10,987 nt of DNA from Parcubacteria group bacterium GW2011_GWC1_41_7 (GCA_000997465.1 LCBW01000015.1:1-10987); one strand, 5' to 3'. Shown: positions 1-6,562, counted from the first letter of the stretch. The notes: generated from the letters alone by a model not told the origin. Numbers and translations: made by a program.

Positions 1-535
1 CCTGCGTGCGCGCGGCGTCTTGCTCAGCCGAGACGCAGCCGGCCTGTTCCAGGAACTCCGAGAAGGCGAGCAACTCGGCGTTGATCTGGGCCTGCAGCTC
101 ATCGGGATCGAACGTCACACCCGAAGCGATGGCCTGCTCGGTGACTGCCTGCAAGTCGCTGGGCGCGGCCTGGTGGAGAATCCAGGCCATGTGGTCGCTG
201 TTGCAGATCGCATCCAGGTACATCCGACATGCCGGACATGAACACGACATGGCATGCGCGACGCGCTCGGCGATCTCTTCGTTCATCTCCCGAGCTGCTT
301 CCATCACCTTCATCAGGCGCCAGATGGAAAGCGGCGTCGAGCTGGTCTCGCCGCCGGCGCCGTAGACACCGAACATCAACGGAGACCCGAACTCGAGCGA
401 ACCGGCCTCGACGTTCAGCAGGATCCGATTGCCGATGGTGCGCACGGCGAGCCGGAGCTCACCGAAGCACTGATCGGCAATCATCTTGATCACGGACGCG
501 GACCAAAGCAGGCCCGCGGTGCACATTGTTCTCAT
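1..535 (-). CDS. Truncated GC-rich hypothetical protein with CxCxxC motif
   Basis: Reading the minus strand from the ATG at 535-533 gives an uninterrupted frame of 178 codons that runs off the left edge, so the C-terminus is missing. Codons overwhelmingly end in G or C. An AAGGAG Shine-Dalgarno (complement of 544-549) sits 8 nt before the start; together these make this strand, rather than the overlapping plus-strand frames, the credible coding one. The product begins MRTMCTAGLLW and carries a cysteine group C98-x-C100-x-x-C103 plus C111 that could bind metal. A Leu/Ala/Glu/Gln-rich, probably helical region follows. I recognise no family. GC content, codon use and the strong Shine-Dalgarno differ sharply from all other genes here, suggesting a high-GC bacterium or phage as source, joined to the rest by transfer or misassembly. 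Start choice is good; function is unknown. Confidence 0.6.
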   Translation of the reverse strand, partial: MRTMCTAGLLWSASVIKMIADQCFGELRLAVRTIGNRILLNVEAGSLEFGSPLMFGVYGAGGETSSTPLSIWRLMKVMEAAREMNEEIAERVAHAMSCSCPACRMYLDAICNSDHMAWILHQAAPSDLQAVTEQAIASGVTFDPDELQAQINAELLAFSEFLEQAGCVSAEQDAARTQ

Positions 536-543
536 AGCTCACA

Positions 544-549
544 CTCCTT
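544..549 (-). promoter_or_regulatory. Strong Shine-Dalgarno (AAGGAG)
   Basis: The complement of 544-549 reads AAGGAG, 8 nt upstream of the minus-strand ATG at 535. It decides the start of the GC-rich truncated gene. It is the only textbook Shine-Dalgarno I see in the window, underlining that the left end has a different origin. Confidence 0.65.
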
Positions 550-600
550 GTTGTGTGTGTTACTTTGCAGGGTTTGACCCCTGCTTTCCTATGGTACTAA
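545..600. other. Probable compositional junction (foreign or chimeric left end)
   Basis: Base composition changes abruptly across this stretch, from GC-rich coding DNA on the left to AT-rich sequence on the right that continues for the next ~10 kb. No transposase, integrase, tRNA or direct repeat marks the boundary. The exact breakpoint cannot be placed; the hairpin at 567-584 lies within it. Either an assembly join or a recent insertion edge would look like this. Confidence 0.5.
567..584. repeat. Hairpin-forming inverted repeat at the junction
   Basis: GCAGGG (567-572) and CCCTGC (579-584) are perfect reverse complements around the 6-nt loop TTTGAC. No U-rich tract follows on either strand, so it is a weak terminator candidate. 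It may be a short dispersed intergenic repeat of the AT-rich genome or part of the foreign segment. Confidence 0.4.
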
Positions 601-650
601 ATATATTTAAACAGATTAATTTAACTTTGTCAAATACCTTTACCCCACTA

Positions 651-675
651 AAAATCCCCGAATTTCGGGGATTTT
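651..675 (-). terminator. Intrinsic terminator downstream of rpmA
   Basis: An 11-bp perfect stem pairs 651-661 (AAAATCCCCGA) with 665-675 (TCGGGGATTTT) around a 3-nt loop. The AT ends give a T-run on either strand, so it could act bidirectionally. It lies about 30 nt past the rpmA stop codon, where a minus-strand terminator is expected. Confidence 0.75.
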
Positions 676-703
676 ATAATTCTATTAAATTTTTATTACC
701 TGT

Positions 704-988
704 TTACTTGACTCCATCCACTACATTCACTACTTTGACCCTACGCTGAGATCCATCAAATTTAACTTTTCTTTTTGTTTGAAATAATACCCTTCCCTCT
801 TGCATTGCAAAAATAGTATGGTCAACGCCTACTTTTACATTTTTCCCGGGTTCATACAAAGTTCCACGCTGGCGCACGATAATGGTTCCCGGGGTTACTT
901 TTTGACCACCATAAACCTTCACTCCTAAAAATTTTGGCTTTGAATCTCGCAGGTTTTTTGCCTGACCACCTCCTTTTTTATGGGCCAT
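704..988 (-). CDS. rpmA: 50S ribosomal protein L27
   Basis: Encodes a 94-aa L27, the large-subunit protein whose basic N-terminal tail reaches toward the peptidyl transferase centre and contacts tRNA. The start is placed at 988 because the protein then begins MAHKKGGGQAKNLRDS, the L27 signature; the open frame extends 10 codons further upstream but that part is not L27-like. The core LGVKVYGGQKVTPGTIIVRQRG is also typical. There is no Firmicutes-type cleavable extension before the MAHKK tail. The gene usually follows rplU (L21), but no rplU is next to it here: upstream lies a divergent small-protein gene. No Shine-Dalgarno is visible; the start codon is preceded only by an AT-rich leader containing an inverted repeat (998-1032). 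A strong terminator follows at 651-675. Confidence 0.97.
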   Translation of the reverse strand: MAHKKGGGQAKNLRDSKPKFLGVKVYGGQKVTPGTIIVRQRGTLYEPGKNVKVGVDHTIFAMQEGRVLFQTKRKVKFDGSQRRVKVVNVVDGVK

Positions 989-997
989 AATGAATAA

Positions 998-1032
998 AAA
1001 ATTCGAAATACGAAGCACGAAATTCGAATTTT
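998..1032. repeat. Inverted repeat of TTCGAA-type motifs upstream of rpmA
   Basis: AAAATTCGAA (998-1007) is an exact reverse complement of TTCGAATTTT (1023-1032), with a 15-nt spacer that itself holds two further CGAA steps (around 1011-1020). It falls in the rpmA 5' leader. It could form a leader hairpin or be a copy of a short dispersed intergenic repeat. No protein-binding role can be assigned from sequence alone. Confidence 0.5.
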
Positions 1033-1099
1033 AAACAGATTGATTATACCGAAAAACCCCAAAATTGCAAGCTCCTCATGGCACATTGCATACTAATAA

Positions 1100-1108
1100 T
1101 GATATAAT
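1100..1108 (+). promoter_or_regulatory. Extended -10 promoter (TGATATAAT)
   Basis: A perfect TATAAT at 1103-1108 preceded by TGA makes an extended -10 element; no good -35 hexamer is spaced 16-18 nt upstream. The expected start of transcription is about 1114-1116, essentially at the ATG at 1117. This would make the transcript for the two small genes and infA leaderless or nearly so. Confidence 0.5.
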
Positions 1109-1116
1109 ATATGTAT

Positions 1117-1248
1117 ATGGAGAAAAAGCAAAAAATACTGCTTATCTTTACGGTATTTTTGTTTATTTTATTGTCTTTCGGGATTGGATATATGAGCGGA
1201 AGCCGTATGTTTGAACCCTGCATTATCACCATACAAAAGAATCCCTAA
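1117..1248 (+). CDS. Small single-span membrane protein (43 aa)
   Basis: A short frame starting MEKKQKILLIFTVF and ending in TAA at 1246-1248. Lysines at the N-terminus are followed by a hydrophobic stretch (about residues 7-25) and then a short polar tail (GYMSGSRMFEPC), which predicts one membrane span or an uncleaved signal anchor with the tail outside. An in-frame ATG at 1111 would add two residues. Support comes from its position between rpmA and infA, the extended -10 just upstream, and the next small gene starting 13 nt after its stop. I recognise no family and assign no function. It is the first gene of a likely transcription unit ending with infA. Confidence 0.55.
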   Translation: MEKKQKILLIFTVFLFILLSFGIGYMSGSRMFEPCIITIQKNP

Positions 1249-1254
1249 TATAAT
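1249..1254 (+). promoter_or_regulatory. Second TATAAT box directly after the first small gene
   Basis: A perfect TATAAT lies immediately after the stop codon of the first small gene and 7 nt before the ATG at 1262, the spacing expected for a leaderless start. The AT-rich context makes chance occurrence plausible. Confidence 0.3.
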
Positions 1255-1261
1255 ATTATTT

Positions 1262-1378
1262 ATGGAAACCGTACAACGCATCGTTGACTTACTTGGAAAG
1301 ATCGCTCTCCTATTTGTTTTGATTTGGGTTGTCGGATTTCGCATCTTCAATAAAATCTGGGATAAAATATCAAGATAA
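1262..1378 (+). CDS. Small single-span membrane protein (38 aa)
   Basis: A 38-codon frame beginning METVQRIVDLLGKIALLF and ending at TAA 1376-1378, only 3 nt before the infA start. A hydrophobic segment (about residues 12-26) is flanked by an amphipathic N-terminal part and a basic C-terminal tail (FNKIWDKISR), which by the positive-inside rule predicts a cytoplasmic C-terminus. It is not a recognised family. The tight spacing to infA and to the preceding small gene suggests co-transcription. Short length alone makes this call moderate. Confidence 0.5.
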   Translation: METVQRIVDLLGKIALLFVLIWVVGFRIFNKIWDKISR

Positions 1379-1381
1379 TAT

Positions 1382-1603
1382 ATGGAACAAAACAAACAGG
1401 AGTCCACGCCGCTTGACGGCATCATTATGGAGGCCCTTCCGGGTACGACTTTTCGAGTTCGCTTGTCCGATGGATCGGAGATTATCGGATACCTAGCTGG
1501 AAAAATGCGTAAGCACTATATTAAAGTAGTGCCTGGAGATTCGGTCACTGTTGAGCTTTCAGGATATGCTGATGGGAAAGGAAGAATCACCAGAAGAAAG
1601 TAG
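1382..1603 (+). CDS. infA: Translation initiation factor IF-1
   Basis: Encodes a 73-aa IF-1, the single OB-fold protein that occupies the A site of the 30S subunit during initiation with IF-2 and IF-3. Family hallmarks are visible in order: GIIMEALPGTTFRVRL in the first strands, then GKMRKHYIKVVPGDSVTVEL, and a basic GRITRRK C-terminus. Length is normal for the family. The N-terminus (MEQNKQESTPL) is slightly longer than the classic form. No Shine-Dalgarno is present; the ATG lies just past the preceding small gene. In many bacteria infA sits in the ribosomal protein operons; here it is separate, grouped with two tiny membrane-protein genes. The G of its TAG stop is the first base of the hairpin repeat array. 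Confidence 0.96.
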   Translation: MEQNKQESTPLDGIIMEALPGTTFRVRLSDGSEIIGYLAGKMRKHYIKVVPGDSVTVELSGYADGKGRITRRK

Positions 1604-1764
1604 CGGCGTCCGACAATAGTCGGTAAGCCGCAAGCTGGCGTTGCGAAGCAATGTCTAAGCGCCTAACGCGGCGTCCGACAATAGTCGGTAAGCCGCAAGC
1701 TGGCGTTGCGAAGCAATGTCTAAGCGCCTAACGCGGCGTCCGACAATAGTCGGTAAGCCGCAAG
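1603..1764. repeat. Tandem array of 65-nt GC-rich double-hairpin repeats
   Basis: Two identical 65-nt units (1603-1667 and 1668-1732) are followed by a third copy identical for its first 32 nt (1733-1764). Each unit can fold into two hairpins. In unit 1 the first pairs GCGGC (1603-1607) with GCCGC (1627-1631) and, inside it, CCGAC (1610-1614) with GTCGG (1619-1623), loop AATA. The second pairs CGTTGC (1639-1644) with GCAATG (1648-1653, one G-U), loop GAA, closed by GCT/AGC. The units are much richer in GC than the surrounding genome. The array fills the gap between the convergent infA and trpS, where it may terminate or stabilise both transcripts. No coding potential or protein-gene association is evident. 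Confidence 0.9.
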
Positions 1765-1826
1765 GTCACAATTGCGCAATTCGCGAAGTGAAAGAAAGCA
1801 ATCGTGACGCCTCGTGACTCTATTTT
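1765..1826 (+). terminator. Hairpin ending the repeat array, possible infA terminator
   Basis: GTCACAATTGC (1765-1775) pairs with GCAATCGTGAC (1798-1808) with one A-C mismatch, and a T-run (1822-1826) follows 13 nt later. It replaces the second half of the third repeat unit. The distance to the T-run makes it a non-canonical intrinsic terminator, but its location between convergent genes suits that role. Confidence 0.4.
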
Positions 1827-1836
1827 TCAATGCGAA

Positions 1837-2817
1837 TCATTTAAGACCTGTTTGTTGCAATACGATGTAAAGTGTCTCCCTTGCTACGCTTTGTGCTTTT
1901 TCTTTTCCCTCCTCGAACACTTTCAGCACCTGATGATCTGAAATATTTTCTTTTTTCTTTCGGGAATCTTTGAAAAATGAAAGAAAACTCTCCACAACCG
2001 CTTGTTTAAAAACGCCATATCCAACTCCCTTAAATTCTTGCTCAATATCTGTAATTGTTTTTCCGGTCAGCTCTTTATATATAACCATAAGGTTTGCAAT
2101 TCCCTGCTTTTCCCTTTCATTAAAAATTACCTCGGATCCTGAATCAGTCACTGCTGATTTTATTTTTTGCACAATTTCTTGCTCTTGCTCAAAAAGCGGT
2201 AAATTCCCTTCGGGTAGTGATTTTGACATTTTCTTTTCTGGATTATCTAAACTCATTACGCGCGCAGTTTCTTTAATCAGCAGTTCCTGTGGAATTTTAA
2301 ATGCCTCCCCAAATGCGCCATTGTACTTTCGTGCAAGTTCTCGGGTAATTTCCACATGTTGAACCTGATCTTCTCCAACCGGTACCACGTCTGATTGATA
2401 CAGTAGAATATCTGCCGCCATTAGCACCGGGTACATTAAAATGCCCGCGCCAATCCCTACGTGTTCGTATCGCTCTTTCTTTTCTTTATATTGATGCATG
2501 CGCGTCAACTCTCCCAAGGGAGTTAATGTTCCTAAAATCCAATAAAGATATAAGTGCTCGGGAATTTCGGATTGCCGAAAGAATACGAGTTTTTTTGGAT
2601 CAACGCCAAGCGCTAGTAATGATTTTCCTAAATCTAAAATTCTATTTTTAAATTCAAGGGGGTTATAGGGGACAGTTTGCGCGTGCAAATCCGCAATCAT
2701 TAAATAGACATCATCAGTTTCTTGAAAAGAAAGAACTTGCCTTACCATTCCTAAATAATTTCCAAGATGCAGATCCCCTGACGGCTGAATGCCCGTCAAC
2801 ATGCGTCGTATTGCCAT
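1837..2817 (-). CDS. trpS: Tryptophanyl-tRNA synthetase
   Basis: Encodes a 326-aa class Ic aminoacyl-tRNA synthetase that activates tryptophan with ATP and charges tRNA-Trp in the cytoplasm. The N-terminus reads RRMLTGIQPSGDLHLGNYLG, containing the TrpRS form of the HIGH motif (HLGN, residues 17-20). GEDQ at 148-151 follows the QSDVVPV segment of the active site, and KMSKS is intact at 196-200. Length is normal for bacterial TrpRS. The start gives the expected distance to the HLGN motif. The gene is divergent from argS with a 57-bp shared upstream region and converges on infA across the repeat array. Codon use matches its neighbours. Confidence 0.97.
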   Translation of the reverse strand: MAIRRMLTGIQPSGDLHLGNYLGMVRQVLSFQETDDVYLMIADLHAQTVPYNPLEFKNRILDLGKSLLALGVDPKKLVFFRQSEIPEHLYLYWILGTLTPLGELTRMHQYKEKKERYEHVGIGAGILMYPVLMAADILLYQSDVVPVGEDQVQHVEITRELARKYNGAFGEAFKIPQELLIKETARVMSLDNPEKKMSKSLPEGNLPLFEQEQEIVQKIKSAVTDSGSEVIFNEREKQGIANLMVIYKELTGKTITDIEQEFKGVGYGVFKQAVVESFLSFFKDSRKKKENISDHQVLKVFEEGKEKAQSVARETLYIVLQQTGLK

Positions 2818-2874
2818 TGTTACGCAGGATAAAGTTTGATTAATTTCTCTTACAATAGATTATATACGTAAATT
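2818..2874. promoter_or_regulatory. Divergent trpS/argS promoter region
   Basis: The 57-bp AT-rich gap separates the divergent trpS and argS starts. For argS, TATATA (2861-2866) lies 8 nt before the ATG with TTGATT (2836-2841) 19 nt upstream as a possible -35. For trpS, the complement of 2861-2868 and its surroundings offers a TATAAT-like box about 40 nt from the start. There is no room for a T-box-type leader in front of either synthetase gene. Confidence 0.35.
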
Positions 2875-4530
2875 ATGACCGTACATCTTTTTGAGCAAAA
2901 ACTTAAAAACATTTTAAAATCCATTCTCGGCAGTGCCCATGCACAGTCCCGTGGAGCTGTTTCTGCTTTTTGCAACAGCGATCTTTCATTTGGCGATTAC
3001 GGATCAAATATTCTTTTTCTTATTGCGAAAAAGAAAAAAATCTCTCCGCAAGATGCCTATTATCTTATTGCCACCTATCTTGAAAAAATTCCCGAAATTG
3101 CTTCTTCTTCTTTTAAAAATGGATTTCTCAATGTAACGTTACATGAGCGTATATTTTTTCAGGATATAAAAACAATCATCCGCACCCCGAAAGCATACCT
3201 TTGCTCAGATATCGGTAGGGGCAAAAAAATTATCATTGAATTTGTATCTGCAAATCCAACCGGACCTCTTACACTCGGAAATGCTCGGGCGGCAGTGCTC
3301 GGGGATGCGCTTTCAAAAATTCTCTCTTTTTCGGGGTTTCGTGTAACGCGCGAATATTATGTCAATGATCGCGGCGTGCAAACTGAAATGCTTGCAAAAA
3401 GCACAAAGGCCGCTCTGGGAATTATTGACGAGGAAGAAGCATTTTATAAAGGCGCCTATGTTAAAGACCTTTCTCTTACGTATGCTGAAAAAATAAAAAA
3501 AACAGACGATAACGCTGCTTTGGGAAAGTATCTTGCTGATATTATTTTGGAATCATATATTAAACAGCACCTGAAGGCGTTCGGGACGCAGTATGATAAA
3601 TTTTTCTTTGAAACTGAACTATACCGAAGCAATCTTTCAAAAAAGGTTATGGCGCATCTTGAAAAGAAAAATCTTGTCCTTAAAAAAGACGGGGCGGTAT
3701 GGATTGCACTTACGTCAATTGGCGACCCCAAAGATGAAGTGATTATCAAAAGCAATGGCGAGTTTACCTATTTTTGGTCTGATATTTTATATCACTATGA
3801 TAAAGTTTTTATTCGAAAGTCAGCGGTACTTAATTTACTCGGAGCGGACCATTTAGATCACGCACGGCGCTTAAAAAGCGTTTTTGAAAAAATTTTTAGC
3901 GTATCTCCGCATGATTTTCGCTTCATTGTGTATCAGATGGTCAATCTTGTAAAAAACGGGGAGATTATGCGCATGTCAAAACGAAAAGGAAATTTTATTA
4001 CCTTAGATGAATTGCTGAGTGAAACAGGTATTGATCCAATACGTTTTTTCTTCTTGAAGTATTCGCCCGATTCAACAGTTGAGTTTGACATGAATGTTGC
4101 AAAAAAAGACAGCCAGGAAAATCCGATTTGGTACATTCACTATGCGTCTGTCCGCATGCGAAAAATTTTAGAAAAGGCAGCAGCACTGCATCACCTTACT
4201 GTTTCGCCTCGCAGTGACTTAGCAAAGGCCTTTCATCCGCTGATAAAAAATGAATTGTACGCGCCGCTTATTCGCCGCATACATCAACTCCCCGATCTTG
4301 TCACGGGAATTGCGCGTGATCTCCATGCACACGCGCTTCCACAATGGTTTTATGAATTTTCAAAGCAGGTACATGCATTTTATGAAAAAGAGCATGTCGT
4401 TCCAGACATCATAGCTGATGAAGAACAAAAAAATCTTATAAAACAAAAATTAATTTTTGTGCAGGCCCTCCACAACATTCTTTTACTGGGGATTGATTTG
4501 CTTGGGCTCACTGCGAAACAAAAACTTTAA
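2875..4530 (+). CDS. argS: Arginyl-tRNA synthetase
   Basis: Encodes a 551-aa class I synthetase charging tRNA-Arg. The N-terminal additional domain (about 1-105, with FGDYGSNILFLIAKKK and KNGFLNVTL) precedes the Rossmann catalytic domain. Its signature SANPTGP starts at residue 125. The HIGH motif that follows is degenerate: residues 132-136 read TLGNA where HxGH is usual. YYVNDRG (161-167), RMSKRKG (366-372, KMSKS-equivalent) and the DALR-type helical anticodon-binding C-terminus, starting around residue 430, are present. Length is near the family norm. The ArgRS identity is secure even though both histidines of HIGH are replaced; I cannot tell whether that is common in this lineage. The TAA stop overlaps the stop of the convergent PAP2 gene by 4 bp. 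Confidence 0.96.
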   Translation: MTVHLFEQKLKNILKSILGSAHAQSRGAVSAFCNSDLSFGDYGSNILFLIAKKKKISPQDAYYLIATYLEKIPEIASSSFKNGFLNVTLHERIFFQDIKTIIRTPKAYLCSDIGRGKKIIIEFVSANPTGPLTLGNARAAVLGDALSKILSFSGFRVTREYYVNDRGVQTEMLAKSTKAALGIIDEEEAFYKGAYVKDLSLTYAEKIKKTDDNAALGKYLADIILESYIKQHLKAFGTQYDKFFFETELYRSNLSKKVMAHLEKKNLVLKKDGAVWIALTSIGDPKDEVIIKSNGEFTYFWSDILYHYDKVFIRKSAVLNLLGADHLDHARRLKSVFEKIFSVSPHDFRFIVYQMVNLVKNGEIMRMSKRKGNFITLDELLSETGIDPIRFFFLKYSPDSTVEFDMNVAKKDSQENPIWYIHYASVRMRKILEKAAALHHLTVSPRSDLAKAFHPLIKNELYAPLIRRIHQLPDLVTGIARDLHAHALPQWFYEFSKQVHAFYEKEHVVPDIIADEEQKNLIKQKLIFVQALHNILLLGIDLLGLTAKQKL

Positions 4531-5060
4531 CGTTGATTTTGGTACGCTATTTTTTCGCGCCTTAAATCGAGAAGCAATTTTGAGGTGTGGACAATTGCAG
4601 ACGCTACTAAAAATCCTAAAATCCATCCAGCAAAAATATCAAGCGGCCAATGCATAAGCGATACCCATCGCAATATACTTACCAGTACGCCCGTAAGTAA
4701 TAATACTATTCCCAATTCCACATAATTGGTCATAATAATAAACGCCAGCGTCGCCATCATCATGACATGTTGGGAGGGAAAACTGTTTAAGAGTTGTGTA
4801 TCTGGAAAATAATATGAAATAGGACGCACGCTTGGGAAAAAATTTTTTAGTAGAAGAGGCAAGACAAGTGCTATAAAAATACCCATAGTGACTTCTATTA
4901 AAAGAACTGTATTAAATTTCTTTTTTTGAAGCCCTAAAATCAAAAAAGTCGCATAAAATAGACATATCGCCCCATATACCAAAAAATCACTGGAAAGATC
5001 AAAAAGCTTCAAAAGCTCGGGTGATTTTCTCAGGGCGATATAGATGTAATCGGTAGCCAT
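4527..5060 (-). CDS. PAP2-family membrane phosphatase (possible undecaprenyl-diphosphatase)
   Basis: Encodes a 177-aa multi-span membrane protein of the PAP2 acid phosphatase superfamily. All three catalytic motifs can be found: K72-x6-R79-P80 (motif 1), P95-S-Q-H98 (motif 2, normally PSGH, so Gly is Gln here) and R131-x5-H137-x3-D141 (motif 3, with Leu in place of the usual Ser before Arg). Hydrophobic segments surround them, consistent with an active site facing the outer side of the membrane. Bacterial members include BcrC/YbjG-type enzymes that dephosphorylate undecaprenyl diphosphate to recycle the cell-wall lipid carrier, and others acting on phosphatidic acid or phosphatidylglycerophosphate. 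Neighbouring flippase and murD genes favour the lipid-carrier role, but this is inference. The stop overlaps that of argS. Confidence 0.85.
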   Translation of the reverse strand: MATDYIYIALRKSPELLKLFDLSSDFLVYGAICLFYATFLILGLQKKKFNTVLLIEVTMGIFIALVLPLLLKNFFPSVRPISYYFPDTQLLNSFPSQHVMMMATLAFIIMTNYVELGIVLLLTGVLVSILRWVSLMHWPLDIFAGWILGFLVASAIVHTSKLLLDLRREKIAYQNQR

Positions 5061-5124
5061 TCTTTCTTATGAAGTATATACAGATTATAGAATGGTTTTT
5101 GTAATTTATTACGCAAAACTGTGA
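5061..5124. promoter_or_regulatory. Divergent PAP2/flippase promoter region
   Basis: The 64-bp AT-rich gap between divergent starts holds a perfect minus-strand TATAAT (complement of 5084-5089), 23 nt before the PAP2 start. No convincing -35 is seen. The flippase side has no clear box or Shine-Dalgarno. Confidence 0.3.
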
Positions 5125-6561
5125 ATGTTAAAATTTTTCACTAAAAATATATCCGCAACGCAAACGTTAGCAAAAAACAGTTTTTGGATTGTATTTGGAA
5201 GAGTAAGTGCCGGAGTGCTTCGCGCTATTTTAGTTGTTTTTTCCGCGCGACTTATGGGGGTTGAAAATTTTGGAAGCTTCACGCTTGCCATGAACTTCGT
5301 GTTAATTTTTTCATTTTTGCCTGAATTTGGATTCACGGCAATTTTAACACGAGAACTCGTAAAAAAAGAAATTGATCCTCAAAAAGTTTTTTCAACTATT
5401 TTTCTCATTACCCTTTTGTTTTCAGGAGCAACACTTCTTTTAGTTCTTGCGCTCTCGCCCTTTTTACTAAAAGATGCCCTTGCGCTTTCCGTTGTGCCGA
5501 TACTAGCAATTATGATGATCTTTGATGTACTTCGGGAATTTGCATACGCAGTATTTCGCTCGGAAGAAAAAATGGAAAAACAAGGACTGTTGCATTTTGC
5601 GACGAACGCGCTCCTTTTTGGACTTGGCATGTGGGTGCTTTTGACTCGTCCCGATGTTATATCTTTTTCTTATGTATATCTGCTGGCAATTGCAATTGGG
5701 ACTGTTGCGGGGATGGCGCTTATTAAGTCATATTTCAAAAAATTCAGTTTTACGTTTGACAAAAAACTTGTCATTCACTTTTTCAAATCATCCTGGCCCA
5801 TTGCACTTGCAAATTTTATTTTTTTCTTGCTTTTATACATTGACTCGGTTATTTTGGGCTGGTTTCATACAAGGTTATATGTTGGACTCTATAACTCAAC
5901 CGTCAAACTCAATGAGTTTCTTATTTTTATTCCCCAGGCGCTTGCGCTTGCGATATTTCCCATGATGTCGCGCAATATTAATAACCCCCCTGAATTTGCA
6001 AAAAACGTACGGCTTGGCATGAAAGCATCCGCGCTGTTTGTGTTTCCTATCATTGCCGGCGTATATGCGCTTGCCTATCCGATTGTGATGACTATTTTTG
6101 GATCGTCATATATTGCCGCGGTTCCGGCTTTGCGTATTATCATCTTTTCCATGCTTGGCGTATTTCCTTTTTCACTTTTAACCAATGCGCTCATCGCACT
6201 TGATAAACGAAAAGAATTGCTTATTTTTGATTTTGCTCTTTTGGCATTTAATATCATCGGTAATATTTTACTTATCCCGCATTTTGATTTTTATGCCGCC
6301 GCGTATACAACGACCGCAACAAACCTTCTTGGCTTTTTATGCGCTCTCTTTATTGTAAAAAAATATATCCCAGAATCATTTACCATTTTTTACGCAAAAC
6401 CAATTATCGCAAGTGTGATTATGATCGCAACGCTTCTTCCCTTCCTGCACATGAATCTTATTTTTTTGGGGGTTTTAGGGGTTGTAGTATATCTTGTCTC
6501 GCTGTATATTTTGAAAGAAGAATTTACCCTGCGCGTTCTTAAAAAAATTTCTCATCGCTAA
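5125..6561 (+). CDS. Wzx/MATE-like oligosaccharide flippase
   Basis: Encodes a 478-aa polytopic membrane protein of the polysaccharide biosynthesis/flippase type in the MOP (MATE/Wzx/MurJ) superfamily, which moves lipid-linked glycans across the cytoplasmic membrane. The N-terminal segment LAKNSFWIVFGRV followed by an alternating hydrophobic pattern, with VVFSARLMGVENFGSFTLA (about residues 32-50), matches the first helices of this family (N-x2-W and ARxLGxxxFGxFxxA). About 12-14 hydrophobic segments fill the protein, the usual count, and length is normal. It is followed after 1 nt by murD, so the two are very likely co-transcribed. It could handle a surface polysaccharide or, less likely, serve as a lipid II flippase; the sequence does not resemble MurJ closely enough by eye to say so. 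Substrate is unknown. Confidence 0.88.
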   Translation: MLKFFTKNISATQTLAKNSFWIVFGRVSAGVLRAILVVFSARLMGVENFGSFTLAMNFVLIFSFLPEFGFTAILTRELVKKEIDPQKVFSTIFLITLLFSGATLLLVLALSPFLLKDALALSVVPILAIMMIFDVLREFAYAVFRSEEKMEKQGLLHFATNALLFGLGMWVLLTRPDVISFSYVYLLAIAIGTVAGMALIKSYFKKFSFTFDKKLVIHFFKSSWPIALANFIFFLLLYIDSVILGWFHTRLYVGLYNSTVKLNEFLIFIPQALALAIFPMMSRNINNPPEFAKNVRLGMKASALFVFPIIAGVYALAYPIVMTIFGSSYIAAVPALRIIIFSMLGVFPFSLLTNALIALDKRKELLIFDFALLAFNIIGNILLIPHFDFYAAAYTTTATNLLGFLCALFIVKKYIPESFTIFYAKPIIASVIMIATLLPFLHMNLIFLGVLGVVVYLVSLYILKEEFTLRVLKKISHR

Positions 6562-6562
6562 C

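Noticed and set aside
6..577. Plus-strand open frames of 73-119 codons in the GC-rich left end
   Set aside because: They overlap the minus-strand frame that has GC-ending codons, a longer uninterrupted length and a strong Shine-Dalgarno; the plus-strand products have shadow-like compositions (runs of Arg and Ser).
1603..1764. CRISPR array
   Set aside because: The 65-nt units are directly adjacent with no unique spacers, and no cas genes are present.
1603..1764. Integron attC sites
   Set aside because: GCCTAAC at the unit boundary fits the RYYYAAC core, but a matching GTTRRRY partner on the same strand at the other end of the palindrome is missing, and there are no cassette genes or integrase.
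2818..2874. T-box or tryptophan attenuation leader before trpS or argS
   Set aside because: Only 57 bp separate the divergent starts, and no specifier loop or terminator/antiterminator pair fits.
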